A stretch of 64,000 bases of DNA from Burkholderiaceae bacterium (lineage in GTDB: Bacteria; Pseudomonadota; Gammaproteobacteria; Burkholderiales; Burkholderiaceae_C). The stretch is from NCBI GenBank assembly GCA_023150375.1, contig JAKLLA010000004.1, forward strand, positions 186,001 to 250,000, given 5' to 3'. The notes under the pieces are model-generated. The model worked only from the letters and a program-made list of their open reading frames with translations, had not been told where the DNA came from and made no database searches. The stretch's first letter is position 1, and each line of letters begins with the position of its first letter. Shown here piece after piece: positions 8,410 to 19,291 of this stretch. A program made the position numbers and the translations under genes.

Positions 8410-10494
8410 TCAACCGGCTGGGCCGGGTCGCGCCGGCAGGGCGGCGGCCGGCAGTGTGAAGCGGAACTGCGTGCCATGCGCCGCCCCGGGCGCATCGCTC
8501 CAGGCCAGGCTGGTGAAGTCCAGGCTGCCGCCGTGCTGCTCGATCACGGTGCGGCACATGGCCAGACCCATGCCCATGCCCTCCGGCTTGGTGGTGAAGA
8601 AGGGGGTGAAGAGCTGCCCGCCCACCTCGGCCGGAATGCCCAGGCCCCGGTCGATCACCCGCCACTCGATCCAGCGGCCGTCGAGGGCTCGCACCTGCAG
8701 GGCCAGCACGCGCTCGGCCGGGGCGATGCGCTCGTCCTCCATGGCCTGGATGCCGTTGCGCGCCAGGTTGAGCAGCACCTGCTCGACCATCGTGCGGTCG
8801 CAGCTGACGCGCGGCACCGGCTGGGCCAGGTCGATCTCGACGCGGCAGTGGATGCGCCGCGCGGCCAGGCGGATCAGCGGCAGCACGGCCTCGATCAGCG
8901 CGTCGGCGCGTACCGGCTCGCGCAGCCGGTCGCGCCGGCGCACGAACTGGTGCACGCTGCGGATCACCCGGCCGGCGCGCTCGGCCTGCTCGGCGATGCG
9001 CTCCATCGCCTGGCGCAGCATCTGCTGGGTGGGCCGGTCGGCCGGCGGATCGGTCGCGTCGGCGGGCAGCAGGTTCAGCGAGCCGCTGGCGTAGCTGGCG
9101 ATCGCCGCCAGCGGCTGGTTCAGCTCGTGGCTGAGCAGGGTGGCCATCTCGCCCATCGTGGCCAGGCGGGCGGCGGCCTGCAGCTTCTCCTGCTGCTGGC
9201 GCGACAGCTCCTCGATGCGGCGCTGCGGTCCCAGGTCGAGCACCGAGCTCATCCAGCCCTGGTGGCGCCCGCGCCCGTCCACCAGCGGCGCCTCGAAGAT
9301 CAGCACCGGGAAGCGTTCGCCGCCGCGGCGCATGAACACCGTCTCGTGGCCCTCGCGCGGCGGGCTGGCGCCGGCCATGCGCTCGGCCTGGCGGCGGCCA
9401 TACTCGCCGGCCATTTCGGGGGGCCAGTAGGGCGGGGTGTCGGCCGCGCGCAGTTCCTCGGCGCTGAAGCCCACCATGCGGCAGAAGGCGGCGTTCACAT
9501 GGGTGATGCGGCCGTCCAGGTCGCGCGCGCGCAGCCCGGTCACCAGCGAGTCCTCCATCGCCTTGCGCACCGCCAGGGCCTCGGCCAGGCGCTGCTCGGC
9601 GGCCGAGCGGCGGCGCACGTCGTAGCCCAGCAGGGTCACCACGCCGGCCAGCGCCACGCCCAGGGCGATGACCAGTGCGGCCGACAGGTTGGGGATCCAG
9701 CGGGCCTGCCGGGCGGTGCTCTCCAGCCGCAGCGGCAGCAGCAGGCCGGCCAGATCCACCAGCCGCTCGGCGCGGTACACGCCGGCGCCGCGCCGCGCGC
9801 CGGCGCGCGCCAGGCGGGTGCCGTCGGCCTCCACCAGCAGCACCTCGTACTCGCGCAGCGTGGCCGGCGGCAGGGCCTGCTCGAGCAGGTCGCGCAGGGC
9901 GATGGTGCCGATCATCGCGCCGTCGTGGCGGCCCTCCAGGCGGCTGGGCAGGCAGAGGTCGACCACCTCCTGCCCCAGCCCGCCGGTGGTCGGCACGAAG
10001 TAGCTGCGCGAGAACGCCGGCGCGGAGTAGCGCAGCGCGGTGGCGCAGGCGGTCTGGGCGTCCAGGCTCATCTGCTGGCGCGGAATGGTGCCGAACTGGC
10101 CCGGGTGGGAGGGCGAGGTCACCGCGCCGCGCAGCCGGAAGTCGGCGTCGCGCACCTCGATGCGCATCAGCTCGCGGTACTGCTGCAGCAGTGGCGTGGC
10201 GGCCTGGCTCCAGCCCGGGCTGCCGGGGGCCGCCCAGAGCAGCTGCTGCAGGGCCTGCATCTGCTCGGTCAGGCGCTGGCGCACGTCGGCCGCGGCCACG
10301 GCGGCAGCGTCCTCGGTGGATTCCTGCACCCGCACATGCTCGAGCTGCCAGGTCAGCCAGAGCAGGGCGACCTGCACGGCCACCAGCAGCGCGACCAGGG
10401 CCGACCACAGCAGCAGCCGTCGCCCTCGTCGCGGCGACGTCGGCGGCGCACCCGACAGCGGCGGTGTCGGCGGAGGGGGGGCAGGCGGGGCCAT
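8410..10494 (-). CDS. PAS-containing membrane sensor histidine kinase (DctS/DctB-like)
   Basis: Inner-membrane sensor kinase of about 694 aa. A first membrane helix (residues about 27-50) and a second (about 280-305) enclose a periplasmic sensor region. A PAS domain follows (about 330-420), then HisKA with the H-box SHELNQPLAAI (His about 456), the N-box LLNLARNGIQAM, and the G-boxes DRGLGIP and GMGMGLAM. The architecture and the FixJ-type partner resemble DctS/DctR C4-dicarboxylate sensing. The gene is divergent from the malic enzyme gene, which fits a dicarboxylate signal, though the ligand is inference. The start at 10494 was preferred because the frame upstream enters Pro/Arg-rich sequence. 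Confidence 0.88.
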   Translation of the reverse strand: MAPPAPPPPTPPLSGAPPTSPRRGRRLLLWSALVALLVAVQVALLWLTWQLEHVRVQESTEDAAAVAAADVRQRLTEQMQALQQLLWAAPGSPGWSQAATPLLQQYRELMRIEVRDADFRLRGAVTSPSHPGQFGTIPRQQMSLDAQTACATALRYSAPAFSRSYFVPTTGGLGQEVVDLCLPSRLEGRHDGAMIGTIALRDLLEQALPPATLREYEVLLVEADGTRLARAGARRGAGVYRAERLVDLAGLLLPLRLESTARQARWIPNLSAALVIALGVALAGVVTLLGYDVRRRSAAEQRLAEALAVRKAMEDSLVTGLRARDLDGRITHVNAAFCRMVGFSAEELRAADTPPYWPPEMAGEYGRRQAERMAGASPPREGHETVFMRRGGERFPVLIFEAPLVDGRGRHQGWMSSVLDLGPQRRIEELSRQQQEKLQAAARLATMGEMATLLSHELNQPLAAIASYASGSLNLLPADATDPPADRPTQQMLRQAMERIAEQAERAGRVIRSVHQFVRRRDRLREPVRADALIEAVLPLIRLAARRIHCRVEIDLAQPVPRVSCDRTMVEQVLLNLARNGIQAMEDERIAPAERVLALQVRALDGRWIEWRVIDRGLGIPAEVGGQLFTPFFTTKPEGMGMGLAMCRTVIEQHGGSLDFTSLAWSDAPGAAHGTQFRFTLPAAALPARPGPAG

Positions 10495-10639
10495 GGGCGC
10501 AGTATCGGCCGCGCCGTGCCGGCGCTCCCGTACGCACAAACGCGCATCGCCGCGCCGGCAGGCCTCTGCCATGCTGTGGGCGCATCAGGTCATGCGGCAG
10601 TCTGCAGGAGCGTGGACGGCCGGGTGCGGGCCTGGTCCC

Positions 10640-10645
10640 TAGAAT
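10640..10645 (+). promoter_or_regulatory. Candidate -10 box upstream of maeB
   Basis: TAGAAT lies 35 bp before the maeB start codon. The same hexamer precedes the amgK-like gene at 19220-19225. No strong -35 box is visible, so confidence is low. Confidence 0.3.
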
Positions 10646-10679
10646 CCGGCTCCCCCGTCTTCCACCCCCTGCTGCCACC

Positions 10680-12974
<2,295 letters not shown>

Positions 12975-13178
12975 AGGCCGGTAGGCGCCGGTTTCGGGGC
13001 GTCGGCAGCCGGGCGGACCGCTCGGCGGCGCACAGCGGCGCGCCAGGACGGGTCACGAGGCAGTGAGTCTTTGCTCACATGCCGGTGTAACCCTGCGCGA
13101 TCGCCCGAATTTGCAGCGCAGCCTTGAGATCTGAAGGGCGATTCGCTACCATCTCGGCTTCGGCATACAGGAAAACCC

Positions 13179-13628
13179 GTGGCATCTGAGCAGCGGTCGG
13201 CCAAGGTCCATCGCGGGGTCGCCCAGGGCAGTCGCGGGCTGACCTCCTTCTGGTTCGTCTGTGTCCTCGCGCTGATCTTGTTCGGCGTCGGGGGGGCTCG
13301 CCTGGCGCAGGCCCGTCAGGCGACTGGCGAAGTGCAGGACGTCGTGGCGCTGGCCGCGCTGCCCGTGCAGGCCCAGGACACCTATCGACTCATCCTGGCT
13401 GGCGGACCCTTCCCCTACCCGAGAAAGGACGGCTCGGTGTTCGGGAACCGCGAGCGACTGCTGCCGCGTCATCCGCGTGGCTACTACTTGGAATATACCG
13501 TCCCGACACCAGGTTCCCGGAACCGGGGGGCACGGCGCATCGTCTGCGGCGGCAAGGTGCCCACTTCACCGGAAGCCTGTTACTACACACAGGATCACTA
13601 CGCGAGCTTCCGCCGCATCGTGCAGTGA
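13179..13628 (+). CDS. Exported guanyl-specific ribonuclease (barnase/RNase Sa family)
   Basis: A microbial ribonuclease of the N1/T1/barnase superfamily, 149 aa. Residues about 21-46 form a hydrophobic segment (LTSFWFVCVLALILFGVGGA) suited to export. The catalytic domain follows: DGSVFGNRERLLP, GYYLEYTVPTPG, GARRIVCGG and YYTQDHYASFRRI. Putative catalytic residues are E105, R119/R120 and H140 by comparison with barnase E73, R83/R87 and H102. C123 and C134 could form a disulphide. The GTG at 13179 follows AGGAAA. The region is visibly less GC-rich than its neighbours, suggesting acquisition. It is paired with a barstar gene. Confidence 0.88.
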   Translation: MASEQRSAKVHRGVAQGSRGLTSFWFVCVLALILFGVGGARLAQARQATGEVQDVVALAALPVQAQDTYRLILAGGPFPYPRKDGSVFGNRERLLPRHPRGYYLEYTVPTPGSRNRGARRIVCGGKVPTSPEACYYTQDHYASFRRIVQ

Positions 13629-13666
13629 GATCGAAGAGGATCGAGAGAGACCCGCTAGGGACCATC

Positions 13667-14062
13667 ATGATTTTGCAGAACGTGCGACCGAACATCGTGC
13701 AAGCCATCCGCGCCTTCCGCGTGGAGGACCTGATGTCGGCGGCCCAGGAGATGGGCTATCACTTCCTGTACGCGAACCTGTCGCAGGCACAGTCCAAGCA
13801 GGACGTGCTCGAGGCGATCGCGCAGGCCTTCCTGTTCCCGAGTCACTTCGGCAAGAACATGGATGCCCTGTACGACTGCCTGACCGACATGGTGCACAAG
13901 TCCGGGACGCAGCAGGGCTTCATCGTCGTGCTCGAGCAGCTGCCGGACAGTCCGCGCTTCGACCGGGAGCTGCGCGAGCAGCTGCTCGACGTGTTCCGTG
14001 ACGCTGCGGACTTCTGGGGGGAACGCAAGATACCCTTCAGATGCTTCTATTCTTTTCAGTAG
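13667..14062 (+). CDS. Barstar-family ribonuclease inhibitor
   Basis: Intracellular inhibitor of barnase-type RNases, 131 aa, protecting the producer from its own enzyme. The family core is clear: FLFPSHFGKNMDALYDCL (about residues 60-77) followed by GFIVVLEQLP and the C-terminal DAADFWGERKIPFRCFYSF. The frame opens at a GTG overlapping the RNase stop, but the ATG at 13667, preceded by AGGGA and starting MILQNVRPNIV, is the better start. Its position directly after the RNase gene gives a toxin-immunity pair in one transcript. Confidence 0.9.
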   Translation: MILQNVRPNIVQAIRAFRVEDLMSAAQEMGYHFLYANLSQAQSKQDVLEAIAQAFLFPSHFGKNMDALYDCLTDMVHKSGTQQGFIVVLEQLPDSPRFDRELREQLLDVFRDAADFWGERKIPFRCFYSFQ

Positions 14063-14101
14063 CCCGCTCCCAGGAACTTGGGCATGGAGAGCGGGCGGAT
14101 G

Positions 14102-14232
14102 GAGCCCACATCGAGCCGGCGCCGGTCAAGCCGCCGCCGAAGCCGAGCAAGAACGCCGCGCCGAGCTTTGCGCCGCACATGCCGGTGATGAGCAGCGCCT
14201 TCGACACCGCGGCGCTGGCCGCCGCAGCCTGA
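14102..14232 (+). other. Short Pro/Ala-rich open frame after barstar, possible gene remnant
   Basis: Downstream of barstar, the frame ending at TGA 14230-14232 reads as a low-complexity but protein-like tail containing EPAPVKPPPKPSKNAAPSF and ending AALAAAA. It has no good ATG with a ribosome site, and its first in-frame ATG is in barstar's last codons. A well-formed terminator follows 50 bp later. It could be the tail of a degraded gene left by an insertion of the barnase-barstar pair, or chance. No function can be assigned. Confidence 0.25.
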
Positions 14233-14282
14233 CGGTCGAGCGGCGTTCACCGGCGGGCGCGGATCCCGCGCCTTGCACTTCG

Positions 14283-14304
14283 AAGCCCGCCGCGTGCGGG
14301 CTTT
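14283..14304 (+). terminator. Rho-independent terminator-like hairpin after the barnase-barstar islet
   Basis: AAGCCCGC (14283-14290) pairs perfectly with GCGGGCTT (14296-14303) across the 5-base loop CGCGT, followed by a short T-rich stretch. It lies between the rightward RNase/barstar unit and the end of the leftward rsmA gene and could stop both. Confidence 0.65.
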
Positions 14305-14366
14305 GCTTCGTCTGCAGGTCCGCGACGGTGGCCGGGTGGGGCGGCTGCGGCATTCCGGCCGGGCCG

Positions 14367-15134
14367 TCAGCCCGCGCTCAGCTGCTGGGCCAGCGCGACG
14401 TACTCGGCCACCGGCACCTCCTCGGCGCGGCGCTGCAGGTCGAAGTCCTGCGCCTGGCCGCGTGCCTCCAGCCAGCGACCGAGGCTGTGGCGCAGCAGCT
14501 TGCGCCGCTGCGAGAAGGCGCTGGCCACCAGCTCGCTCAGCAGCCCCGCGTCGAGCCGGGGCGGCTGCGCCAGCGGGGTCATGCGCACGATGGCCGAATC
14601 CACCTGCGGCGGCGGCTCGAAGGCCTCGGGCGGCACGTCCAGCAGGTCCTCGACGTCGTAGCGCCACTGCAGCATCACCGACAGCCGGCCGTAGTCCCGG
14701 CTGCCGGGCGCGGCCGCGATGCGGCGCACCACCTCCTTCTGCAGCATGAAGTGCTGGTCCTCCACCGCATCGACATGTCCGAGCAGGTGGAACAGGATCG
14801 GGCTGGAGATGTTGTAGGGCAGGTTGCCGATCACGCGCAGCCGCGCGCCCTTCTCGGCGGCCAGGCGGGTGAAGTCCACCGTCAGCACGTCGGCCTCGAT
14901 CACCTCCAGCTCGGCGCGCCGGCGCAGCCGGGCGGCCAGGTCGCGATCGAGCTCGATGACGGTGAGCCGGCCGCAGCGGGCCACCACCGGGTCGGTCATC
15001 GCTCCCAGACCGGGGCCGATCTCCACCAGCGGCTGGCCCGGCCGGGGGTCGATGCAGCGCACGATGTCGTCGATGACGGCGCTGTCGGTGAGGAAGTGCT
15101 GGCCGAAGCGCTTGCGCGGCTGGTGTGTTTTCAA
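14367..15134 (-). CDS. rsmA: 16S rRNA (adenine1518/1519-N6)-dimethyltransferase
   Basis: Dimethylates two adjacent adenosines near the 3' end of 16S rRNA. With the TTG at 15134 as start it has 255 aa, normal for RsmA/KsgA. The N-terminus KRFGQHFL is the family hallmark, followed by the SAM motif [11 protein letters not shown], the acidic VIELDRDLA, and the catalytic [10 protein letters not shown]. The frame continues upstream without any ATG near the conserved start; TTG at 15134 places eight residues before KRFGQ as in homologues. It lies 32 bp after surA on the same strand; pdxA, often between them in proteobacteria, is absent. Confidence 0.93.
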   Translation of the reverse strand: MKTHQPRKRFGQHFLTDSAVIDDIVRCIDPRPGQPLVEIGPGLGAMTDPVVARCGRLTVIELDRDLAARLRRRAELEVIEADVLTVDFTRLAAEKGARLRVIGNLPYNISSPILFHLLGHVDAVEDQHFMLQKEVVRRIAAAPGSRDYGRLSVMLQWRYDVEDLLDVPPEAFEPPPQVDSAIVRMTPLAQPPRLDAGLLSELVASAFSQRRKLLRHSLGRWLEARGQAQDFDLQRRAEEVPVAEYVALAQQLSAG

Positions 15135-15166
15135 GGGCAGGGGATCCGGGGTCCGGGATGCGGGGT

Positions 15167-16540
15167 TCAGGGGCCGGGCGGGTCGCGCAGCTCGACGTAG
15201 GCACGTGCGCGGACCTCGCGGGCCCACTCCTGGTAGGCCTCCTCGTACTTGGCCTCGCGCAGGGCGTTGCGGGCGGCCTCGCGCTGTTCGCGTATGCCGA
15301 GATCGACGTTGCGCCGCTCCAGCAGCTGGATCAGGTGCACACCGAAGCGCGACACCAGCGGCTCGGAGATCGCTCCGGCCGGCAGCGCCAGCAGCGCCTG
15401 CTCGAACTCGGGCACGAACTGACCCGGTCCGGCCCAGCCCAGTTCGCCGCCGTTGGACGCGCTGCCGTCCTCGGAGTGCTGGCGGGCCAGGTCTTCGAAG
15501 CGGGCCCGGCGCGCCTCGATCTGCCGCTTGAAGTCGGCCAGCCGGGCGATCGCCGCATCCTGGGTGAGGCGCGGGCCGGGACGCAGCAGGATGTGGCGGG
15601 CGCGGTGCTGCACCACCGAGAGGTTGGCCTCCTTGCGCTGCAGCAGCTTGAGCACGTGGAAGCCAGCGCCCGATCGCAGCACCTGCGGCGCCACCTCGCC
15701 AGGACGCAGCGGCGTCACCGCCTCGACGAAAAGATCGGGCAGGCGGTCGGAGCGGCGCAGGCCGAGGGCACCGCCGTTCTCCTTCGAACCGTCCGAGACC
15801 TCGCGCACCAGCGTGGCGAAGTCTTCGCCGGCCTTGAGTCGCTGCAGCACCTGCACCGCGCGCAGCCGGCGCTCGGCCGTCTCGGCCGCGCCGGCGTTCT
15901 CCGGCAGCGCCACCAGCACCTGCGCGATGTCGAACTCGGTGGACAGGCCGGCCTTGGCGCGTTGCGCGGCCAGCCAGTTCTCGATGTCGCTGTCGGTGAT
16001 GCGGATGCGCGCCTGCACGTCGCGTTCGCGCACCCGGTCGAGCAGCATCTGGTCGCGCAGGTTGTCGCGGAAACGCAGGTAGTCGTAGCCCTCGGCGCGC
16101 AGGCGCTCGCGCAGTTGCGGCACGCTGAGCTGGTTCTGTGCCGCCACCGCAGCGACGGCGCGGTCCAGCTCGACGTCCTCGATGCGTGACACCGTCTCGC
16201 GGGCGTGGCTGAGCTGGGCGCGGTCGTCGATCAGCAGGTCCAGCGTTTCCTGCAGCAGCCGCTCGCGCGGCGGCGGGGTGACCCCGGCGCGCTGCATCTC
16301 GCGCTCCACCTGTGCGGCGCGTTGCAGTACCTCGCCGTTGGTCACCAGTTCCCGGTTCACCACCGCGACGATGTGGTCGCCCGCGCGTCGCGGGCTGTTC
16401 GCGGCTGCACCGGCCTGCGCCTGCGCCAGGCTGGGCCAGGGGGCCAGCACGCCCAGCAGCAGGGCACAGCAGCTCGCCCGGAGGGCAAGGCGCCGGCGAG
16501 GGCGCAGCGGGCGGGGCAGGGCAGTGGGCAGGTCGGTCAT
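15167..16540 (-). CDS. surA: Periplasmic chaperone and peptidyl-prolyl isomerase SurA
   Basis: Periplasmic chaperone for outer-membrane proteins, 457 aa. An Arg-rich N-region and hydrophobic core end at SLAQAQA (about residue 43), a Sec signal peptide. The SurA N-domain follows ([21 protein letters not shown]). Two parvulin-type domains are recognisable at about 205-305 ([27 protein letters not shown]) and 320-420 ([30 protein letters not shown]). It sits between lptD and rsmA, 49 bp after lptD; SurA assists folding of LptD, so co-transcription makes sense. Confidence 0.94.
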   Translation of the reverse strand: MTDLPTALPRPLRPRRRLALRASCCALLLGVLAPWPSLAQAQAGAAANSPRRAGDHIVAVVNRELVTNGEVLQRAAQVEREMQRAGVTPPPRERLLQETLDLLIDDRAQLSHARETVSRIEDVELDRAVAAVAAQNQLSVPQLRERLRAEGYDYLRFRDNLRDQMLLDRVRERDVQARIRITDSDIENWLAAQRAKAGLSTEFDIAQVLVALPENAGAAETAERRLRAVQVLQRLKAGEDFATLVREVSDGSKENGGALGLRRSDRLPDLFVEAVTPLRPGEVAPQVLRSGAGFHVLKLLQRKEANLSVVQHRARHILLRPGPRLTQDAAIARLADFKRQIEARRARFEDLARQHSEDGSASNGGELGWAGPGQFVPEFEQALLALPAGAISEPLVSRFGVHLIQLLERRNVDLGIREQREAARNALREAKYEEAYQEWAREVRARAYVELRDPPGP

Positions 16541-16589
16541 GAAGGGCAGGCGCAGGAACGGCGGCGGAAGCGGCGAAAGGCCAGGCAGG

Positions 16590-19028
16590 TCAGCGGCCGG
16601 CAGAACCTGCGGCCTCGGACCCGTCGCGCTCGCGCAGCAGACGGTAACCGGGAATATTGTCCTTCAACACCGACAGCGGGTTGCTGCCCAGGGCCAGGCG
16701 CGACAGGCCGACCAGTTCGAGCTGCAGCATCAGCCGGCTGGTGGCCGCGTCGGCGCCGGTGGAGCGGCGCTCGGCCACGATGCGGCCGATCCAGCACCCG
16801 GCGTCGTACTCGAAGCCGGCCAGCGCGCCGCTGATGCGCCGATCGCGCTTGCTGTACTCGATGCGCCCGACGGTGTAGAGCCGGCCCGCGCAGGTCTGGC
16901 GGGACAGGTCGGGCCGGCTGCCCGCGGCCGGTGCGCTCGCCCAGGGCGCGTCCGGGCCGCTCAGCGGCCACTGCCAGCCCAGCGCGTACTGCTCGCTCGC
17001 GTTGCGCTGGAAGGTGTAGCTGGCGTGCAGGGTGCGCCAGGGGCCGGGCGAATAGCCCACCTGGGCGGTGGAGCGCGAGGTGCGGTCGATCTCCGGGTTG
17101 TACTGGATCGTGCCGGCCAGCGACCAGCGCCGGATCGCGTTGGTCGAGCCCAGCAGCAGCAGGTCCGACAGGCGCCGCGTGAGCGGCTGGCCGTCGGCGG
17201 TGATGCGCTGATCGCGCAGCAGGTAGCGTTGTGCCACGCCGAGGCGGGCCAGTTCGACCCCGGAGGCCGCCTCGATGAACCGGGTGGTCACGCCGGCCGT
17301 GACGGAGCGCGCATCGGCCACCCGGTCGATGCCGGAGAAGGCGCTTTCGTGGAACACCGTGATGGCGTTGAAGTCGAGCGCCGCGCTGTCGAAGTTGGGC
17401 AGCGCGGCCTGGTCGCGCCAGGGGGTTTCGACGAACAGCAGGCGCGGTTCGAGCGTCTGTGTCAGCGCCTGTCCGAACAGCGTCACCGGCCGGTCGAAGG
17501 TCCAGCTGCTGTCCAGGCTCAGCGTCGGGATGAAGCGCGCCGCGCTGCGCCGGCCGTCGCTCATCGGCCGGTCGAGGTCGTAGGCGGCGGCGTTGAAGCG
17601 CAGCCGCGGCGTGAGCTGCCAGCCGCCTTCGCCCAGCGGCCAGGCCAGTGTGCCCAGCAGGTGGGCGCGCTGACCGTTCACGAAGCCCGGGTCGGGATGC
17701 TGGAAGCGGTTGTATTCGGCCTGCAGGGACCAGTCCAGCGCGCCGCCCAGACCGCTCCAGCGCAGACCCAGCTGGGGCAGGCGGCGGTAGGGTGCATCGA
17801 AGTGGTCGCCGCGGTCGCGGCTTTGCAGCACCTGCCAGGACTGCAGGCCGGCATAGGCCCACTGCTCGATGTCCCCGCCCGGGCCCAGCCGCAGCACGCG
17901 GCGCTGCTGCAGCAGACCCTGCGAACCCAGCAGGCGCGGCGTCAGGTTGGTGGCGCCACGCAGGTCGTCGTTCCAGTAGTCGTCGTCGGACACGCGCAGC
18001 AGGTGGCCCTGGTAGTCGATCGTGTCCGTCGCGTCGCCCCGGTGGTCCCAGCGCAGCGCCCAGCGGGCGCGCCGGGCCAGCTGGTCGGCCGGCAGCCAGG
18101 CCAGGCGGGTCTCGCCGCCGAAGCGCGGCTGCAGGTAGCGGAACTCGCTGTCCAGTCCGGCGCCGCGCTTGAGCGACAGGGTCGGGGTGAGCGTGGCATC
18201 GTACTGCGGCGCGATGTTCCAGTAGTAGGGCACCGCCAGCACCAGGCCGCTGGTGGTCGACAGGTCGACGCTGGGCGGCAGCCAGCCCGACTTGCGCGCG
18301 TCGGTGACCGGAAAGCTCAGCACCGGCAGCGCCAGGATCGGCACCTCCTGGAAGCGCAGCACCGCACCCTCGGCGATGCCCTCGTTGGCGGCGAAATCCA
18401 GCCGCAGCCGGTCGGCCGTCAGCACCCAGGGAGGGGTCTCGTCGTCGCCGACCTTGCAGCTGCTGTAGCTCAGGCCCAGCACGCGGGCCCGGTCGGGGCC
18501 GTCGAAGTCGATGCGCTCGGCCCGCCCGCCCGCATCGGTGAGGGCAAAGTGGTAGCGCGGGCGCAGCACATGGCCGGTCAGGCGCCGCGTGTCGATGTCC
18601 AGCTCGCTGCCGGCGAAGCGGTCCTCGCCGCGCAGCAGCTGCACGTCGCCCTGCGCGCGCAGGCGCTCGTCCTCCAGGCCGTAGGTCAGCGTCTGGGCCT
18701 GCATCGCCAGGTTGCCACGCTGCACCCGGACCTGCCCGCTGGCGCGCAGGGTCGTGCCGATGCGGCCTTCGACCCGGTCGGCCTCGAAGGTCAGGCGCAG
18801 CAGGTCGTCGGCACTGCGGGGCTCCAGCTGCAGGCCGGCGGCCGGCGGCTGCCAGCCGGCGGGGCGGCAGCTGGCTGCGGCGGTCACCTTCGGGTCTGCC
18901 GGTGGACCTGCCGACTGGACAGCACCTGCGGTCGGGCCCCAGGACTGCGGCAGCACCGCCTGGGCCGCCGCCGGCGGGCCGAAACCCAGCGCGATGGCCG
19001 CGGCCAGCGGGCGCAGCCGGACCCACAT
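16590..19028 (-). CDS. lptD: LPS-assembly outer-membrane protein LptD
   Basis: Outer-membrane component that inserts lipopolysaccharide into the outer leaflet together with LptE. With the start at 19028 it has 812 aa and a signal peptide (MWVRLRPLAAAIALGF...AAAQA). The N-terminal OstA/beta-jellyroll domain (about 85-220) contains the alternating pattern FEADRVEGRI...GNLAMQAQTLTYGLEDERLRAQGD, split here only in description. The LptD barrel domain follows with VLRFQEVPILALPVLSFP, VPYYWNIAPQYDATLTP and a long beta-rich region. The frame extends upstream to 19184, but that part is Arg-rich and would disrupt the signal peptide. Confidence 0.93.
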   Translation of the reverse strand: MWVRLRPLAAAIALGFGPPAAAQAVLPQSWGPTAGAVQSAGPPADPKVTAAASCRPAGWQPPAAGLQLEPRSADDLLRLTFEADRVEGRIGTTLRASGQVRVQRGNLAMQAQTLTYGLEDERLRAQGDVQLLRGEDRFAGSELDIDTRRLTGHVLRPRYHFALTDAGGRAERIDFDGPDRARVLGLSYSSCKVGDDETPPWVLTADRLRLDFAANEGIAEGAVLRFQEVPILALPVLSFPVTDARKSGWLPPSVDLSTTSGLVLAVPYYWNIAPQYDATLTPTLSLKRGAGLDSEFRYLQPRFGGETRLAWLPADQLARRARWALRWDHRGDATDTIDYQGHLLRVSDDDYWNDDLRGATNLTPRLLGSQGLLQQRRVLRLGPGGDIEQWAYAGLQSWQVLQSRDRGDHFDAPYRRLPQLGLRWSGLGGALDWSLQAEYNRFQHPDPGFVNGQRAHLLGTLAWPLGEGGWQLTPRLRFNAAAYDLDRPMSDGRRSAARFIPTLSLDSSWTFDRPVTLFGQALTQTLEPRLLFVETPWRDQAALPNFDSAALDFNAITVFHESAFSGIDRVADARSVTAGVTTRFIEAASGVELARLGVAQRYLLRDQRITADGQPLTRRLSDLLLLGSTNAIRRWSLAGTIQYNPEIDRTSRSTAQVGYSPGPWRTLHASYTFQRNASEQYALGWQWPLSGPDAPWASAPAAGSRPDLSRQTCAGRLYTVGRIEYSKRDRRISGALAGFEYDAGCWIGRIVAERRSTGADAATSRLMLQLELVGLSRLALGSNPLSVLKDNIPGYRLLRERDGSEAAGSAGR

Positions 19029-19219
19029 GCCGACGGCTCCGGCCGCAGCCCAGGGGGCAACGCCGCGACGGCGGTCGACGCTTGCGAGGAGGATCGGGGC
19101 AGCAGCAGGCAAGGCAGCAGGGACGAACGGGCGTACGGGCAGGAAGCGGCGGCCGGCCAGGCGGTGCCGGACCCTCGCCCGCACCCCGCGGCCCGACCGG
19201 GGGCCGGTGGCTCGCTCGC

Positions 19220-19225
19220 TAGAAT
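19220..19225 (+). promoter_or_regulatory. Candidate -10 box upstream of the amgK-like gene
   Basis: TAGAAT lies 67 bp before the kinase start, in the lptD/amgK divergent intergenic region, followed by the AT-rich stretch ATCGATCGATTATTTCATG. It is the same hexamer as the candidate -10 of maeB. Confidence 0.3.
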
Positions 19226-19291
19226 CGATCGATTATTTCATGCGGGGCCCCGTCGGCCGGCCGGGCCGGCGTGCCACGCCGCCTTCCCTCC

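Noticed and set aside
13063-13078. Hairpin GTGAG...CTCAC before the RNase gene as a terminator of maeB
   Set aside because: Only a five-base-pair stem without a T run.
13625-13666. GTG at 13625 as the barstar start
   Set aside because: No ribosome site; the ATG at 13667 follows AGGGA and begins the conserved part.
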